From: an uncultured Asticcacaulis sp.
GTDB lineage: Bacteria > Pseudomonadota > Alphaproteobacteria > Caulobacterales > Caulobacteraceae
Length of the DNA: 16,900 bases
Assembly: GCA_946482045.1 (NCBI GenBank)
Contig: CAMLPZ010000058.1
Span: 1 to 16,900 of the forward strand
Direction: 5' to 3'
Part shown: piece after piece, positions 6,991 to 13,443 of the stretch
Layout of the letters: every line of letters starts with the position of its first letter
Position numbering within the stretch: position 1 is the stretch's first letter
Translations under genes and position numbers: made by a program
Notes under the pieces: generated by a model
Told to the model about the DNA's origin: nothing
The model's input: the letters and a program-made list of their open reading frames with translations, nothing else
Databases searched by the model: none

Positions 6991-7797
6991 ATGACACGCA
7001 ACCGCTTCTCGATTTTTGCTTATTGTGCTGCCGTCGGCGCGCTTCTGGCCACCTCGGCGCCAGCGGAAACGCGCAACATCAAATACACCGACTGTGAGCG
7101 GGCAGCCGTCGAAACCTATATCAAGCTCCTGTTTCCCGAGTCGGACAGTCGGCACGTCATAGCCTTCGCCGGTGAGGTCGAAGGCGTGCGCATCGACCTC
7201 ACCGGCGCGCACATCACCCCACGCGTCTTGGCAAAGCCAGACAACGCCGAAATGGTCTTCATGAACGCCAGCGCCATTATTCGCGAAATCGGCGAAGAAG
7301 GGAACAATCCGAAAATCTACCTGTTCGGCGTCAACCAGGAGAGCGATCTGGCCAAGGCGCCCGCGCAGTATCGCACTGTCTACCAGTCTGTCGTCTCCCT
7401 GCCAGCCGACCGCTTGAAAACGGTGCACTCCGGCCCCTGCATGGTCTATGCCGAGCACGACAACGGCAAGATCAACCGCATGATTATCGTCGTGGGCATG
7501 GACGACGCAGGCGCAGCCGCATTCAGCGCCGACGTCTCGGTCGAAACCAGAAACGCCGCCCACGCCAAGCACATCGCTCCCGTCGATATCTGCCTGAGCA
7601 AGACCGGGATCGCGCTTGAGGGGGCGTGGGGTATTTTCGCGCTTCCCGACACTCAGTTTTCGGTCCCGATACCGAGCGTCGTCCATGTGCAGCTGGGGAT
7701 GGCGTGCATCGACCGGGTGTGGACCAAGGCCATTCTGCCCGGCATGACCAAAGACGAGGTACGCCGCGTCACGACGACCTTTGAACCCGAAGAATAG
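6991..7797 (+). CDS. Hypothetical secreted protein, 268 residues
   Basis: It starts at ATG 6991 with a GGGGGGA ribosome site 4 bases upstream. Residues 1-25 form a clear Sec signal peptide with cleavage expected after SAPA (residue 25). The mature protein has four or more Cys, including one near the N-terminus (YTDCERAA) and one in SGPCMVYAEHD, consistent with disulfides in the periplasm. Near the C-terminus is GMTKDEVRRV, like the short helix-start motif of SmpA/BamE-type domains, but it comes too late for that fold. I do not recognise the family. It lies 95 bases after the CusF-like gene on the same strand and could be co-transcribed, though nothing in it suggests metal binding. Confidence 0.75.
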   Translation: MTRNRFSIFAYCAAVGALLATSAPAETRNIKYTDCERAAVETYIKLLFPESDSRHVIAFAGEVEGVRIDLTGAHITPRVLAKPDNAEMVFMNASAIIREIGEEGNNPKIYLFGVNQESDLAKAPAQYRTVYQSVVSLPADRLKTVHSGPCMVYAEHDNGKINRMIIVVGMDDAGAAAFSADVSVETRNAAHAKHIAPVDICLSKTGIALEGAWGIFALPDTQFSVPIPSVVHVQLGMACIDRVWTKAILPGMTKDEVRRVTTTFEPEE

Positions 7798-7935
7798 ACT
7801 CAAACAAATTCATTAAATGTTCCGAGATGCGCAAATTGACAAGCGAAAGCGGTTTCTTTTCCGAACAGGAACCGCCGTCGTCATCCGCCCGCCGCAGCCA
7901 CGAAGACCGAGTGCTGCGCCGTGAATGCCCGCCGA

Positions 7936-7952
7936 TAGGCCGTGCGGGCCTA
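7936..7952. repeat. Short 6-bp inverted repeat
   Basis: TAGGCC (7936-7941) and GGCCTA (7947-7952) flank GTGCG. A looser repeat, GCGGTT/AACCGC, lies at 7849-7875. Both fall between the end of the 268-residue gene and the promoter at 7966. Neither has a T-run, so a role as terminator is only weakly supported. Confidence 0.25.
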
Positions 7953-7965
7953 CTGAAAGCGTTCG

Positions 7966-7994
7966 TTGTCAGATTGTGTCGTCTTGACTAGGAT
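7966..7994 (+). promoter_or_regulatory. Sigma-70-type promoter for the small membrane-protein operon
   Basis: TTGTCA (7966-7971) is followed, after 17 bases, by TAGGAT (7989-7994). Predicted transcription starts near 8001, giving a short leader that still includes the GGGAGGGG ribosome site (8002-8009) before ATG 8013. The hexamers match the consensus at 4-5 positions each with ideal spacing. Confidence 0.45.
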
Positions 7995-8012
7995 AAGCTC
8001 AGGGAGGGGACC

Positions 8013-8174
8013 ATGGACGCATTGTACGACGCCTTTAACTGTGACCGCCAGGTAGTGGGGCAAATACCTACGGCTGGAGTGGGGCTGTATCGCGCCATCG
8101 TAGTCGCGCCGCTGACAATCATTTTAGGCGTTATGCACATCCCGCCCGTGCCTATCATATCAGGCGCATCATGA
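8013..8174 (+). CDS. Small membrane protein, 53 residues
   Basis: An ORF of 54 codons with a very strong ribosome site, GGGAGGGG, 3-4 bases before ATG 8013. It begins MDALYDAFNCDRQVVGQIPT; residues about 25-45 (LYRAIVVAPLTIILGVMHI) are hydrophobic enough for one transmembrane helix. Its TGA overlaps the ATG of the next gene (ATGA at 8171-8174), so the two are translationally coupled. A good promoter lies just upstream. No family is recognised. The ribosome site, promoter and overlap make it a probable real gene that length filters would miss. Confidence 0.6.
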   Translation: MDALYDAFNCDRQVVGQIPTAGVGLYRAIVVAPLTIILGVMHIPPVPIISGAS

Positions 8175-8482
8175 CCTTCTACCGCCTTCCTATCGTCTAT
8201 ATTGCACTGACGCTTCTCGTTAGATTGGCCTCCGAATACCTTTTATGGCGCCTCGAAGCCGCGCACTATGCCGGGTTTGAGTTCCTGCGGCTTACAGGGC
8301 TTCTGCTCGTGCCGGCCTTTGTCCTGCATGCTCACCGCCTGAAATCCCTGACGAATCCAACTATCGCTGCTTTCGCTGCCCTGCAGGTCGCCGTCGTCCT
8401 TGGTTTTCACTATCCAATTGAGCTTGTTACGAGACTGATCCTGTTTGTTGCTGTGCTGTTCGGCGTTGGTCTCGGCTCATAA
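8171..8482 (+). CDS. Small polytopic membrane protein, 103 residues
   Basis: It starts at ATG 8171, overlapping the stop of the 53-residue ORF. The sequence is almost entirely hydrophobic, with three or four predicted helices (about residues 5-24, 37-54, 64-80 and 85-101), separated by short charged turns such as RLEAAH and HAHRLKS. It has no signal peptide and no motifs known to me. Coupling to the upstream small protein suggests the two form a complex in the inner membrane. Base composition is slightly lower in GC than in the neighbouring enzymes. Function unknown. Confidence 0.65.
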   Translation: MTFYRLPIVYIALTLLVRLASEYLLWRLEAAHYAGFEFLRLTGLLLVPAFVLHAHRLKSLTNPTIAAFAALQVAVVLGFHYPIELVTRLILFVAVLFGVGLGS

Positions 8483-8610
8483 GAATGGAACGTGACCGTT
8501 GAAAGTTGTTGAACTCATTTGTTTTAGTCATCTGGAGGCAGAACCAGCCTCAATAAACGGAACTCTTTTCAGTTCGACCATGCCAAGTGACTTAGAAGCG
8601 CCAAAAGCGG

Positions 8611-9573
8611 TCATCTCGGCATAGGGCAAAACGGCAACAAGGTATGGGGCAGACTGCCACAAATACTTGCCCGACCGGCGCGGTCCAGGGGCGTTCCATG
8701 CTCAGGGCATTCCGCATCGATGAGGTGGTCGGATATGCTGAAGCCCTGGGGCTGCGCGCCATCCCGGCGCAGGGACGGCGCGGAGCCGGTGAAGGCGCGG
8801 AATTCCTTCAGGAAATGCGACTGGTCGTAGAACCCGTCTATATCCGTCGCGCTGGCGGACGACCGCGCTAAGACGCCGCGATAGGCGCGGCGGAAGCGCA
8901 CAATGCGCGCGAAGCGTTTGGGCGTCATACCCATGGCGGCGGCGAAACGGCGTTCCATCGTGCGCGCATCGACCGCGTGCATCCGCGCCCAGTTCATGAT
9001 GGCAAGGGACCCGTGGGTGGCGTCCACCGCCTGCCGCAAATGGCTGACCATCGGATCGCAATGGCCGATGTCCGCCAGTTCCCGCCGGAAAAATCCGTCC
9101 AGCAGCGCGCCGATCCGTCCCGGAGAAGCGCAGGACAATATGGCGTCTTCGAGCGCGCTTAGCCGGGCATTGCCGATGTCCGCGACCGGTACCAGCGCCC
9201 CCGCGATCGGGTTGAGTGGCGTCCGCAGCAGGGCCGCGAGGACCCAGGGGTCGATCTTGGCGCCGGCCAGCCAGACCGGCTCCACGTCCCGCGTTACCGC
9301 GCTTTGCGTCCGGCCGGCAATCACGTGGCTGGCGCCGACCCGCTCAACCGTGCCGGGCTTATGCAGCGGCCAGCGCTCGTAACATCCGCGCCCGCAGAAG
9401 ACGATTTCGGCATAGCCGTCGGGGAGGATGAGTTCCAGTTCGCGGAAGTCAGGGTGATGCGCGCCGCCCGGCCGGGGTTCGGCGACATAGTAGCACTGAA
9501 CGAAGGGCCGCAGCGCCGGGTCGGGCGGCAGCAGCCAGTAGTTCATCGATGGCGTAACCAGCGTCGGCCGCAA
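8611..9573 (-). CDS. AraC-family transcriptional regulator
   Basis: About 320 residues. The N-terminal domain (NYWLLPPDPALRPFVQCYYV onward) is of the DUF6597 type found in AraC-like regulators. The C-terminal double helix-turn-helix has the expected landmarks: DARTMERRFAAAMGMTPKRF for the first and GFYDQSHFLKEFRAFTG for the second. It should bind DNA and respond to a small ligand. It is divergent from the HbpS-like/PQQ dehydrogenase pair and may control them. Start choice is uncertain: TTG 9573 has GGAGAGG 6 bases upstream, GTG 9588 and ATG 9546 have none; the domain begins near ATG 9546. About 50 residues after the HTH are unlike typical AraC tails, so the 3' end may be altered. Confidence 0.85.
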   Translation of the reverse strand: MRPTLVTPSMNYWLLPPDPALRPFVQCYYVAEPRPGGAHHPDFRELELILPDGYAEIVFCGRGCYERWPLHKPGTVERVGASHVIAGRTQSAVTRDVEPVWLAGAKIDPWVLAALLRTPLNPIAGALVPVADIGNARLSALEDAILSCASPGRIGALLDGFFRRELADIGHCDPMVSHLRQAVDATHGSLAIMNWARMHAVDARTMERRFAAAMGMTPKRFARIVRFRRAYRGVLARSSASATDIDGFYDQSHFLKEFRAFTGSAPSLRRDGAQPQGFSISDHLIDAECPEHGTPLDRAGRASICGSLPHTLLPFCPMPR

Positions 9574-9694
9574 CTTTGACCTCTCCACGAAGGGCTGCGC
9601 AAACCGTGCGATGCGTGCCGAATTTTTACAATACGCTGCGCCGGCCGCGTGCTTTTTGCAACCCTAAATCACCCACGCCCAATGGAGGCATCCC

Positions 9695-10168
9695 ATGTTA
9701 TCAAACGTCCTGCGCCATGCCGCGCTCCTGCTCGCCATGGGTGCGGCGTTACCCGTAGGAGCGCAGACGCCGAGACCGGGCCTCGACCTCGGCACCGCCG
9801 CCTTGATCCGCGATCACTGCATCGCACAGGCGCGCGAGGCCGGCGTCACGGTCGCCATCGCCGTTTTCGACCGCGGCGGCGCGCTGGTCAGCTATGCCCG
9901 CATGGATGAGGTCGCCACGGCCATCGGCGATGTGGCGCAATGGAAGGGCAGGTCGGCTGCGATGTATCTCACCACCTCCGCCGAGACCGGCCGGTGGAAT
10001 GTCCCGACCGCGCCGCATATCGCAACCGTTGGCGGTGGCGTGCCGGTCTTCGACAGCCAGGGCGCGGGTCTTGGCGGCGTCGGAGTGTCGGGCGGATCGG
10101 TCGAATTCGACACGGCCTGCGCGACCAGGGCCGTGGAAGCGGCGAAGTTTCGCGTCACGCGCAACTGA
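9695..10168 (+). CDS. Secreted HbpS/GlcG-type heme-binding-like protein
   Basis: A 157-residue protein: signal peptide residues 1-23 (cleavage near VGAQ), then a single GlcG/HbpS domain with the usual run of motifs (VTVAIAVFDRGGALVSYARM, WKGRSAAMYLTTSAE, a glycine-rich VGGGVPVF, and GGVGVSGGS). ATG 9695 has TGGAGG 6 bases upstream. Family members bind heme or small cofactors; in many genomes a secreted member accompanies quinoprotein dehydrogenases. Here it precedes a PQQ-dependent dehydrogenase by 26 bases, so the two form an operon. A role in cofactor or electron handling for that enzyme is plausible but unproved. Confidence 0.85.
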   Translation: MLSNVLRHAALLLAMGAALPVGAQTPRPGLDLGTAALIRDHCIAQAREAGVTVAIAVFDRGGALVSYARMDEVATAIGDVAQWKGRSAAMYLTTSAETGRWNVPTAPHIATVGGGVPVFDSQGAGLGGVGVSGGSVEFDTACATRAVEAAKFRVTRN

Positions 10169-10194
10169 GCCTGATCTCTGAAGGACCCTGACCT

Positions 10195-11298
10195 TTGCAT
10201 AAATTCAATCACAGCCTTGCGGGCGCCCTCGGTATTTTCCTTCTCCAGGTGTCGCCGTCTTTCGCGGCCGATGACCGGCCCTTTACCGTTACCGAAGTCG
10301 CCGGGTTCGATGCGCCCTGGGCCATGACCTTCCTGCCCGGCGGCGACATGCTGGTGACCGAAAAGTCCGGTACGATGAAATGGCTGTCCAAAGGCGTTGT
10401 GAAAGACGTGGCCGGGCTCCCGAAAGTCGATGACGAAGGCCAGGGTTCGCTGGGCGACGTCCTGGCCGCGCCCGACTTTGCCGCGACCGGCATGGTGTAC
10501 CTGAGCTGGAGCGAACCCGGCGATGGCGGCAACGGCGTGGCGGTTGGCCGGGCGAAGCTGGTGCTTGATGGCAATCCACGCCTGGAGGGCCTGACCGTCA
10601 TCTGGCGCCAGACCAAGGTGGCCGACGCCATCTATCACTATTCGCAGAAACTGGCCTTTTCGCCCGATGGCCAGTACCTGTTCGTCACCGCCGGCGAACG
10701 CAACCAGAAGACGCCGGCGCAGGATGTGACGACCGACCTCGGCAAGATCCTGCGCCTGCTGCCGGATGGCCGGCCCGCGCCGGGGAATCCGTTCGCGGGG
10801 CAGGGGGGACACGCCGCGGCGGTCTGGAGCTATGGTCACCGCAACGTCTATGGCCTGGCCTTCACGCCCGACGGCCGGCTTTGGGAAGACGAGATGGGAC
10901 CCAAGGGTGGTGACGAACTGAACCTGATCGTCGCCGGCCATAACTATGGCTGGCCGGTTGTCTCCAACGGCAGCGACTATGACGACAGCGACATTCCCGA
11001 CCATTCCACGCGTCCGGAGTTCGAAGCGCCAAAGGTGTGGTGGAACCCGTCGGTCTCACCGTCAAGCCTGATGATCTACACCGGCGACACCTTCCCGCAA
11101 TGGAAGGGCGACGCCTTTATCGGCGCCCTTAGCGGCCAGGCCCTGATCCGGGTCGATATTGATGGCGCCAATGCCACCAAGGCCGACCAGTGGGACATGG
11201 AGGCCCGCATCCGCGATGTCGAACAGGGGCCTGACGGCAAGATTTATCTGTTGGAGGACGGCGATGGCCGCCTGCTGAAGCTGTCGCCGGCCACTTGA
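10195..11298 (+). CDS. PQQ-dependent periplasmic sugar (aldose) dehydrogenase
   Basis: A 367-residue soluble quinoprotein of the Asd/YliI (GSDH) family: a six-bladed beta-propeller that oxidises aldoses at C1 with PQQ, in the periplasm. Residues 1-24 form a signal peptide (cleavage after SPSFA). Family landmarks are PWAMTFLPGGDMLVTEKSG (blade 1), HYSQKLAFSPDG with the family's His, DLGKILRLLPDG, WSYGHRNVYGLAF, and GPKGGDELNLI with GHNYGWP near the C-terminal third. The start is TTG 10195 with AAGGA about 8 bases upstream; this is the only choice that retains the signal peptide. Its electrons would enter the respiratory chain. The upstream HbpS-like gene is co-transcribed; no pqq biosynthesis gene is visible. 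Confidence 0.9.
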   Translation: MHKFNHSLAGALGIFLLQVSPSFAADDRPFTVTEVAGFDAPWAMTFLPGGDMLVTEKSGTMKWLSKGVVKDVAGLPKVDDEGQGSLGDVLAAPDFAATGMVYLSWSEPGDGGNGVAVGRAKLVLDGNPRLEGLTVIWRQTKVADAIYHYSQKLAFSPDGQYLFVTAGERNQKTPAQDVTTDLGKILRLLPDGRPAPGNPFAGQGGHAAAVWSYGHRNVYGLAFTPDGRLWEDEMGPKGGDELNLIVAGHNYGWPVVSNGSDYDDSDIPDHSTRPEFEAPKVWWNPSVSPSSLMIYTGDTFPQWKGDAFIGALSGQALIRVDIDGANATKADQWDMEARIRDVEQGPDGKIYLLEDGDGRLLKLSPAT

Positions 11299-11376
11299 CG
11301 GGCGTCGGATCGATTATCGCCGCGTCCATACGCCCGAAGGCCGTGACACTGTCTGGCGGCTTCCGTCCGTCTTCCG
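11299..11376. terminator. Possible bidirectional terminator between convergent genes
   Basis: CGGGCGT (11299-11305) and ACGCCCG (11330-11336) form a perfect 7-bp inverted repeat with a 24-base loop, immediately after the dehydrogenase stop, in the 78-base gap between convergent genes. No T-run follows, so it may need Rho or be an RNA-end structure only. Confidence 0.25.
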
Positions 11377-11928
11377 TCAAAGATTGTCGTCAAGCGAATC
11401 CGGCTTGGCCATGTACCAGACATTTACAATGTCTACGATGCCGTAGCGGTTGAGCCCGATATAGGTCTCTCCGGCCAGCCAGCGGCATTTGGACCCCGAG
11501 CCGCCCAGGATGCCGCAGCTCAGCGGCGGACCGTACTTATTGCTCAGCAGGCCGGCAAGGTCGTCAAACGCGTCCTTGGCCTCGCCAGGCGACATATCCT
11601 TGGTTTCGACCGAGACGATGACCGAAATCAGCCGGTTGTCGGTGAACACGAAGGTCGCCTTGCCGTTGCGTTCGGCGACATCGATATCCTCGAGCCGCAA
11701 TTCGGAGCGGCCGGGGGCGGTGGAAAGCGTGGCCCGCTCTTCCGGGGAATAATCGATCTCCGTCGCCTTTGGGAATTTGGCTTGGACTTGGGCGGGCGTA
11801 TCGCCGGCGCGCGCGCCCCGCCACAACTCCTGGGCGGAGCCTTGGGCGGGCAGCAGCAGGCTAAGCACCGCCACGGCCATCACGGCGGCGATGGTCCAGT
11901 GGGCGGATAATCTAACGCCATGTCTCAT
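11377..11928 (-). CDS. Hypothetical secreted protein, 183 residues
   Basis: ATG 11928 overlaps the stop of the upstream gene (ATGA), so it is translationally coupled. A long signal peptide with cleavage expected after GSA (residue about 32) sends it to the periplasm. The mature start has GDTPAQVQAKFPKA, resembling a short BamE/SmpA-like element, followed by a beta-rich domain (VFTDNRLISVIVSVETKD) and two Cys near residues 138 and 148 that could form a disulfide (SCGILGGSGSKCRW). Family not recognised. It is last in a leftward cluster of three small secreted proteins. Confidence 0.75.
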   Translation of the reverse strand: MRHGVRLSAHWTIAAVMAVAVLSLLLPAQGSAQELWRGARAGDTPAQVQAKFPKATEIDYSPEERATLSTAPGRSELRLEDIDVAERNGKATFVFTDNRLISVIVSVETKDMSPGEAKDAFDDLAGLLSNKYGPPLSCGILGGSGSKCRWLAGETYIGLNRYGIVDIVNVWYMAKPDSLDDNL

Positions 11929-12452
11929 TGTTCGATCGCTTCCTTAAGCTTATCCGATACCGATCTTGCGAAGCGAACGAAACCCGCCTTGTTGTCCGGG
12001 TCATCGGGCGCCGTGATCAGCGCCCCGAACTGCGCGGATTCGGCAAAGCCCCGGCATTTTGCGTCGACATAGTTGAAGTGGTCCTCGACGCGTTCCATTA
12101 CGGCGTCGGCGCCTTCGTCGGTGAACGCCTTCCAGACCTTGTCCATGAAGTCCTGGACGATGCGCTTGTTGTCGGCTTCACGCGTATCAAAGGCCGCGCC
12201 TGAGATCTGGGTGACAGTGGCGACCGGGATGCCGGACTGGACGGCGTCCATGACGGCCGGGTCCCACAGTTTGGCGAAGCTTTCCGGGTGGACCTTGTAA
12301 TCGGCCATTTCGCACATGCTTTGGGCGAACAGGAAGTCGCTTATGTCCGACATGTTGCGCGCGAACGTCCATTGGTCCGGCGCCGCCATGGCGGTGACCG
12401 GCACCGCGCAGAGGGCGATCACCGTCGCGCCAACCCATGCCTTGATTTTCAT
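11925..12452 (-). CDS. Hypothetical secreted protein, 175 residues
   Basis: I start it at ATG 12452 (MKIKAWVGATVIALC), which gives a proper Sec signal peptide with cleavage after AMAA (residue 24). A GGGGGG stretch lies 7-8 bases upstream. The frame stays open another 13 codons upstream to 12491, but that would bury the signal peptide. The mature protein is alpha-helical, acidic and without known motifs; it has two Cys besides the signal-peptide one (SMCEMADY and DAKCRGF). Its stop overlaps the next gene. A possible regulatory dyad lies about 45 bases upstream of its start. Confidence 0.75.
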   Translation of the reverse strand: MKIKAWVGATVIALCAVPVTAMAAPDQWTFARNMSDISDFLFAQSMCEMADYKVHPESFAKLWDPAVMDAVQSGIPVATVTQISGAAFDTREADNKRIVQDFMDKVWKAFTDEGADAVMERVEDHFNYVDAKCRGFAESAQFGALITAPDDPDNKAGFVRFARSVSDKLKEAIEQ

Positions 12453-12493
12453 AAGCCTGCCCCCCAACAGATGATCCAGCACATCTGCCAAAT

Positions 12494-12512
12494 GTTCATG
12501 TTTTGTACATGA
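12494..12512. promoter_or_regulatory. LexA-like half-site pair and palindrome upstream of the secreted-protein gene
   Basis: GTTC-N7-GTAC at 12494-12508 differs in one base from the alphaproteobacterial LexA box GTTC-N7-GTTC. The same stretch forms a 6-bp dyad, TCATGT (12496-12501)/ACATGA (12507-12512). It sits about 45 bases before the start at 12452, a sensible operator position. It may equally be a site for another dimeric regulator. Confidence 0.3.
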
Positions 12513-12557
12513 GCATGTTCGCGTTGAGATTGCAAGCCTGAAGCAGCTTTTTTTGCG

Positions 12558-12650
12558 TCAGTCGAAGGCGTAAGTGTAGAAGTCGTCCAGGCTGCGCGGC
12601 TGCCAGGTGTTGGCGATGACGGTGAGGGGAGACTTGTCGTGCGTCTGGCC
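12558..12650 (-). pseudogene. In-frame coding tail after the TonB-like stop (30 codons)
   Basis: Directly after the TGA of the TonB-like gene the same frame stays open for 30 codons to another TGA (12558-12560). The peptide runs GQTHDKSPLTVIANTWQPRS and ends DDFYTYAFD. Twenty-eight of the 30 codons end in G or C, the pattern of real coding sequence here, and no start codon or ribosome site precedes it. Explanations are a C-terminus cut off by a nonsense mutation, a remnant of a deleted neighbouring gene, or stop-codon readthrough. I favour a gene remnant or nonsense mutation. Confidence 0.45.
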
Positions 12651-13058
12651 TCAGTCCTCTATTTCGAACCGGACGACCTGGTTGAAGACGCTGCCGACGC
12701 GCGCGCCCTTGCCGGGAGACATGTCGATGACACCGTACTGTGTCAGGACATCGGCCGTGCGGCGGCCGACGCCAAAGCCCGCCGGGTCTTCGGCCACCAA
12801 AAAACAGCTCAGCCGTCCCGCCGCCGTGATGATGCGGCAGCGTACGATGATCGTATATTCCAGGTCTTCGCCATCGCTGCGTTCTTGCGGCAGCACATAG
12901 TGGTCATTAAAGTCCGGAAAGGCCTTCCAGGTCGGGCGTTCCAGATCGCCAGGGACCCTCAGTACCTCCGGAATGCTTGAAGACACCTGGGCGGAAGCGG
13001 GAAGGGCCAGCAGCATAAGCCCGGCCAGCAGCCCCGCGGTCACGAGCCTTACAACCAT
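12651..13058 (-). CDS. Secreted TonB C-terminal-like domain protein, 135 residues
   Basis: Residues 1-23 form a signal peptide (cleavage after ASA). The mature part resembles a stand-alone TonB C-terminal domain: YTIIVRCRIITAAGRLSCFL (two-strand start with paired Cys), then GFGVGRRTADVLTQYG (helix), then GKGARVGSVFNQVVRFEI (last strand). Without the membrane anchor and Pro-rich linker it is not a TonB energy transducer; such proteins are common and poorly understood in Caulobacterales and Sphingomonadales. ATG 13058 has AGGGA 8 bases upstream. Its stop is followed by an in-frame coding-like tail. It is separated by about 200 bases from the 175-residue secreted gene on the same strand. Confidence 0.75.
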   Translation of the reverse strand: MVVRLVTAGLLAGLMLLALPASAQVSSSIPEVLRVPGDLERPTWKAFPDFNDHYVLPQERSDGEDLEYTIIVRCRIITAAGRLSCFLVAEDPAGFGVGRRTADVLTQYGVIDMSPGKGARVGSVFNQVVRFEIED

Positions 13059-13061
13059 GGC

Positions 13062-13136
13062 TCAATCCCTGGCCTCGGCGGCGATGCGCTCCAGCGCAAT
13101 ATCGTAGTCGTTCTTCGTGTCGCTGGAATCGCGCAA
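13062..13136 (-). CDS. Possible 24-residue ORF before the TonB-like gene
   Basis: TTG at 13136 is preceded by GGAGGGG only 3 bases upstream. The short frame reads (start)RDSSDTKNDYDIALERIAAE and ends ARD at a TGA 3 bases before the TonB-like ATG. It could be a leader peptide coupling translation, or the remnant 3' end of a larger gene. The unusual start and close ribosome site keep confidence low. Confidence 0.25.
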   Translation of the reverse strand: MRDSSDTKNDYDIALERIAAEARD

Positions 13137-13242
13137 CTGCCCCTCCCGTTTTCAGCCCAGGGCATGGTGCGAAATATCCGTGCACGCATCAAGGGAATTA
13201 TCGCGGGGAAGGCCCCAACGATCTGAGCGTGTCCGCACAAAG

Positions 13243-13299
13243 GCCCCACCACCCTTTGGCCTGGCGGCCAAACGGTCCCCCGCCCCACAAGTGGGGCGG
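13243..13299. repeat. Structured intergenic repeat, copy 1
   Basis: It contains a 7-bp inverted repeat TTTGGCC/GGCCAAA (13255-13261, 13266-13272) around the loop TGGC, followed by a 9-bp perfect hairpin CCGCCCCAC/GTGGGGCGG (13280-13288, 13291-13299). The arrangement is shared with copy 2, although the stem sequences differ. It resembles dispersed hairpin repeats common in alphaproteobacterial intergenic DNA. Confidence 0.55.
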
Positions 13300-13375
13300 T
13301 ATGAGAAAGCCGGAACGCGGCGCTGGGTTCGCGCCCGTTCGTGTGGTTCGTGGTTATCTTAAACTAAGGCGACGG

Positions 13376-13433
13376 ACCCCGCCGTCATTTGCTGGCGCAA
13401 ATGCCACCTCCCCATGCTTCGCACAGGGAGGAG
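13376..13433. repeat. Structured intergenic repeat, copy 2
   Basis: Same plan as copy 1: an ACCCCGCC-like lead, a 7-bp inverted repeat CATTTGC/GCAAATG (13386-13392, 13397-13403) around the same loop TGGC, then a C-run/G-run stem CCTCCC/GGGAGG (13407-13412, 13426-13431). It ends about 10 bases from the repressor's stop codon and could serve as its transcript end. Confidence 0.5.
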
Positions 13434-13443
13434 GGATGGAATA

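Larger units (their letters stand above)
13137..13443. other. Intergenic region separating host-type genes from the phage-like region
   Basis: About 300 bases without a convincing gene. It contains two structured repeat copies (13243-13299 and 13376-13433) and, between them, three GTTCG copies (13327, 13337, 13346) whose spacing does not fit a LexA box. No tRNA, integrase or obvious attachment repeat is visible, so the exact prophage boundary cannot be placed here. Confidence 0.5.

Noticed and set aside
6559..7803. Leftward open frame opposite the CusF-like and secreted-protein genes
   Set aside because: It spans two clear forward genes and an intergenic gap; a single gene there would contradict the CusF motif and signal peptides.
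8528..8700. Frameshift in the 3' end of the AraC gene, with another frame reading to 8528
   Set aside because: The alternative frame gives a natural-looking peptide, but its codons lack the GC-rich third-position pattern, and there is no reference to judge against.
9892..11004. Long leftward open frame opposite the HbpS-like and PQQ dehydrogenase genes
   Set aside because: The forward genes have signal peptides and family motifs; the antisense product has none.
12558..12653. TGA as a selenocysteine codon in the TonB-like gene
   Set aside because: No SECIS-like hairpin is evident just after the TGA, and the domain appears complete before it; nonsense mutation or gene remnant is more likely.
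13327..13350. Three GTTCG repeats as a LexA box
   Set aside because: Their spacing (10 and 9 bases) does not match the 11-base period of GTTC-N7-GTTC.
13243..13433. Possible CRISPR array or attachment site
   Set aside because: There are only two imperfect copies with differing stems and no regular spacer; they are hairpin repeats, not CRISPR repeats, and no matching direct repeat is visible elsewhere in the window.
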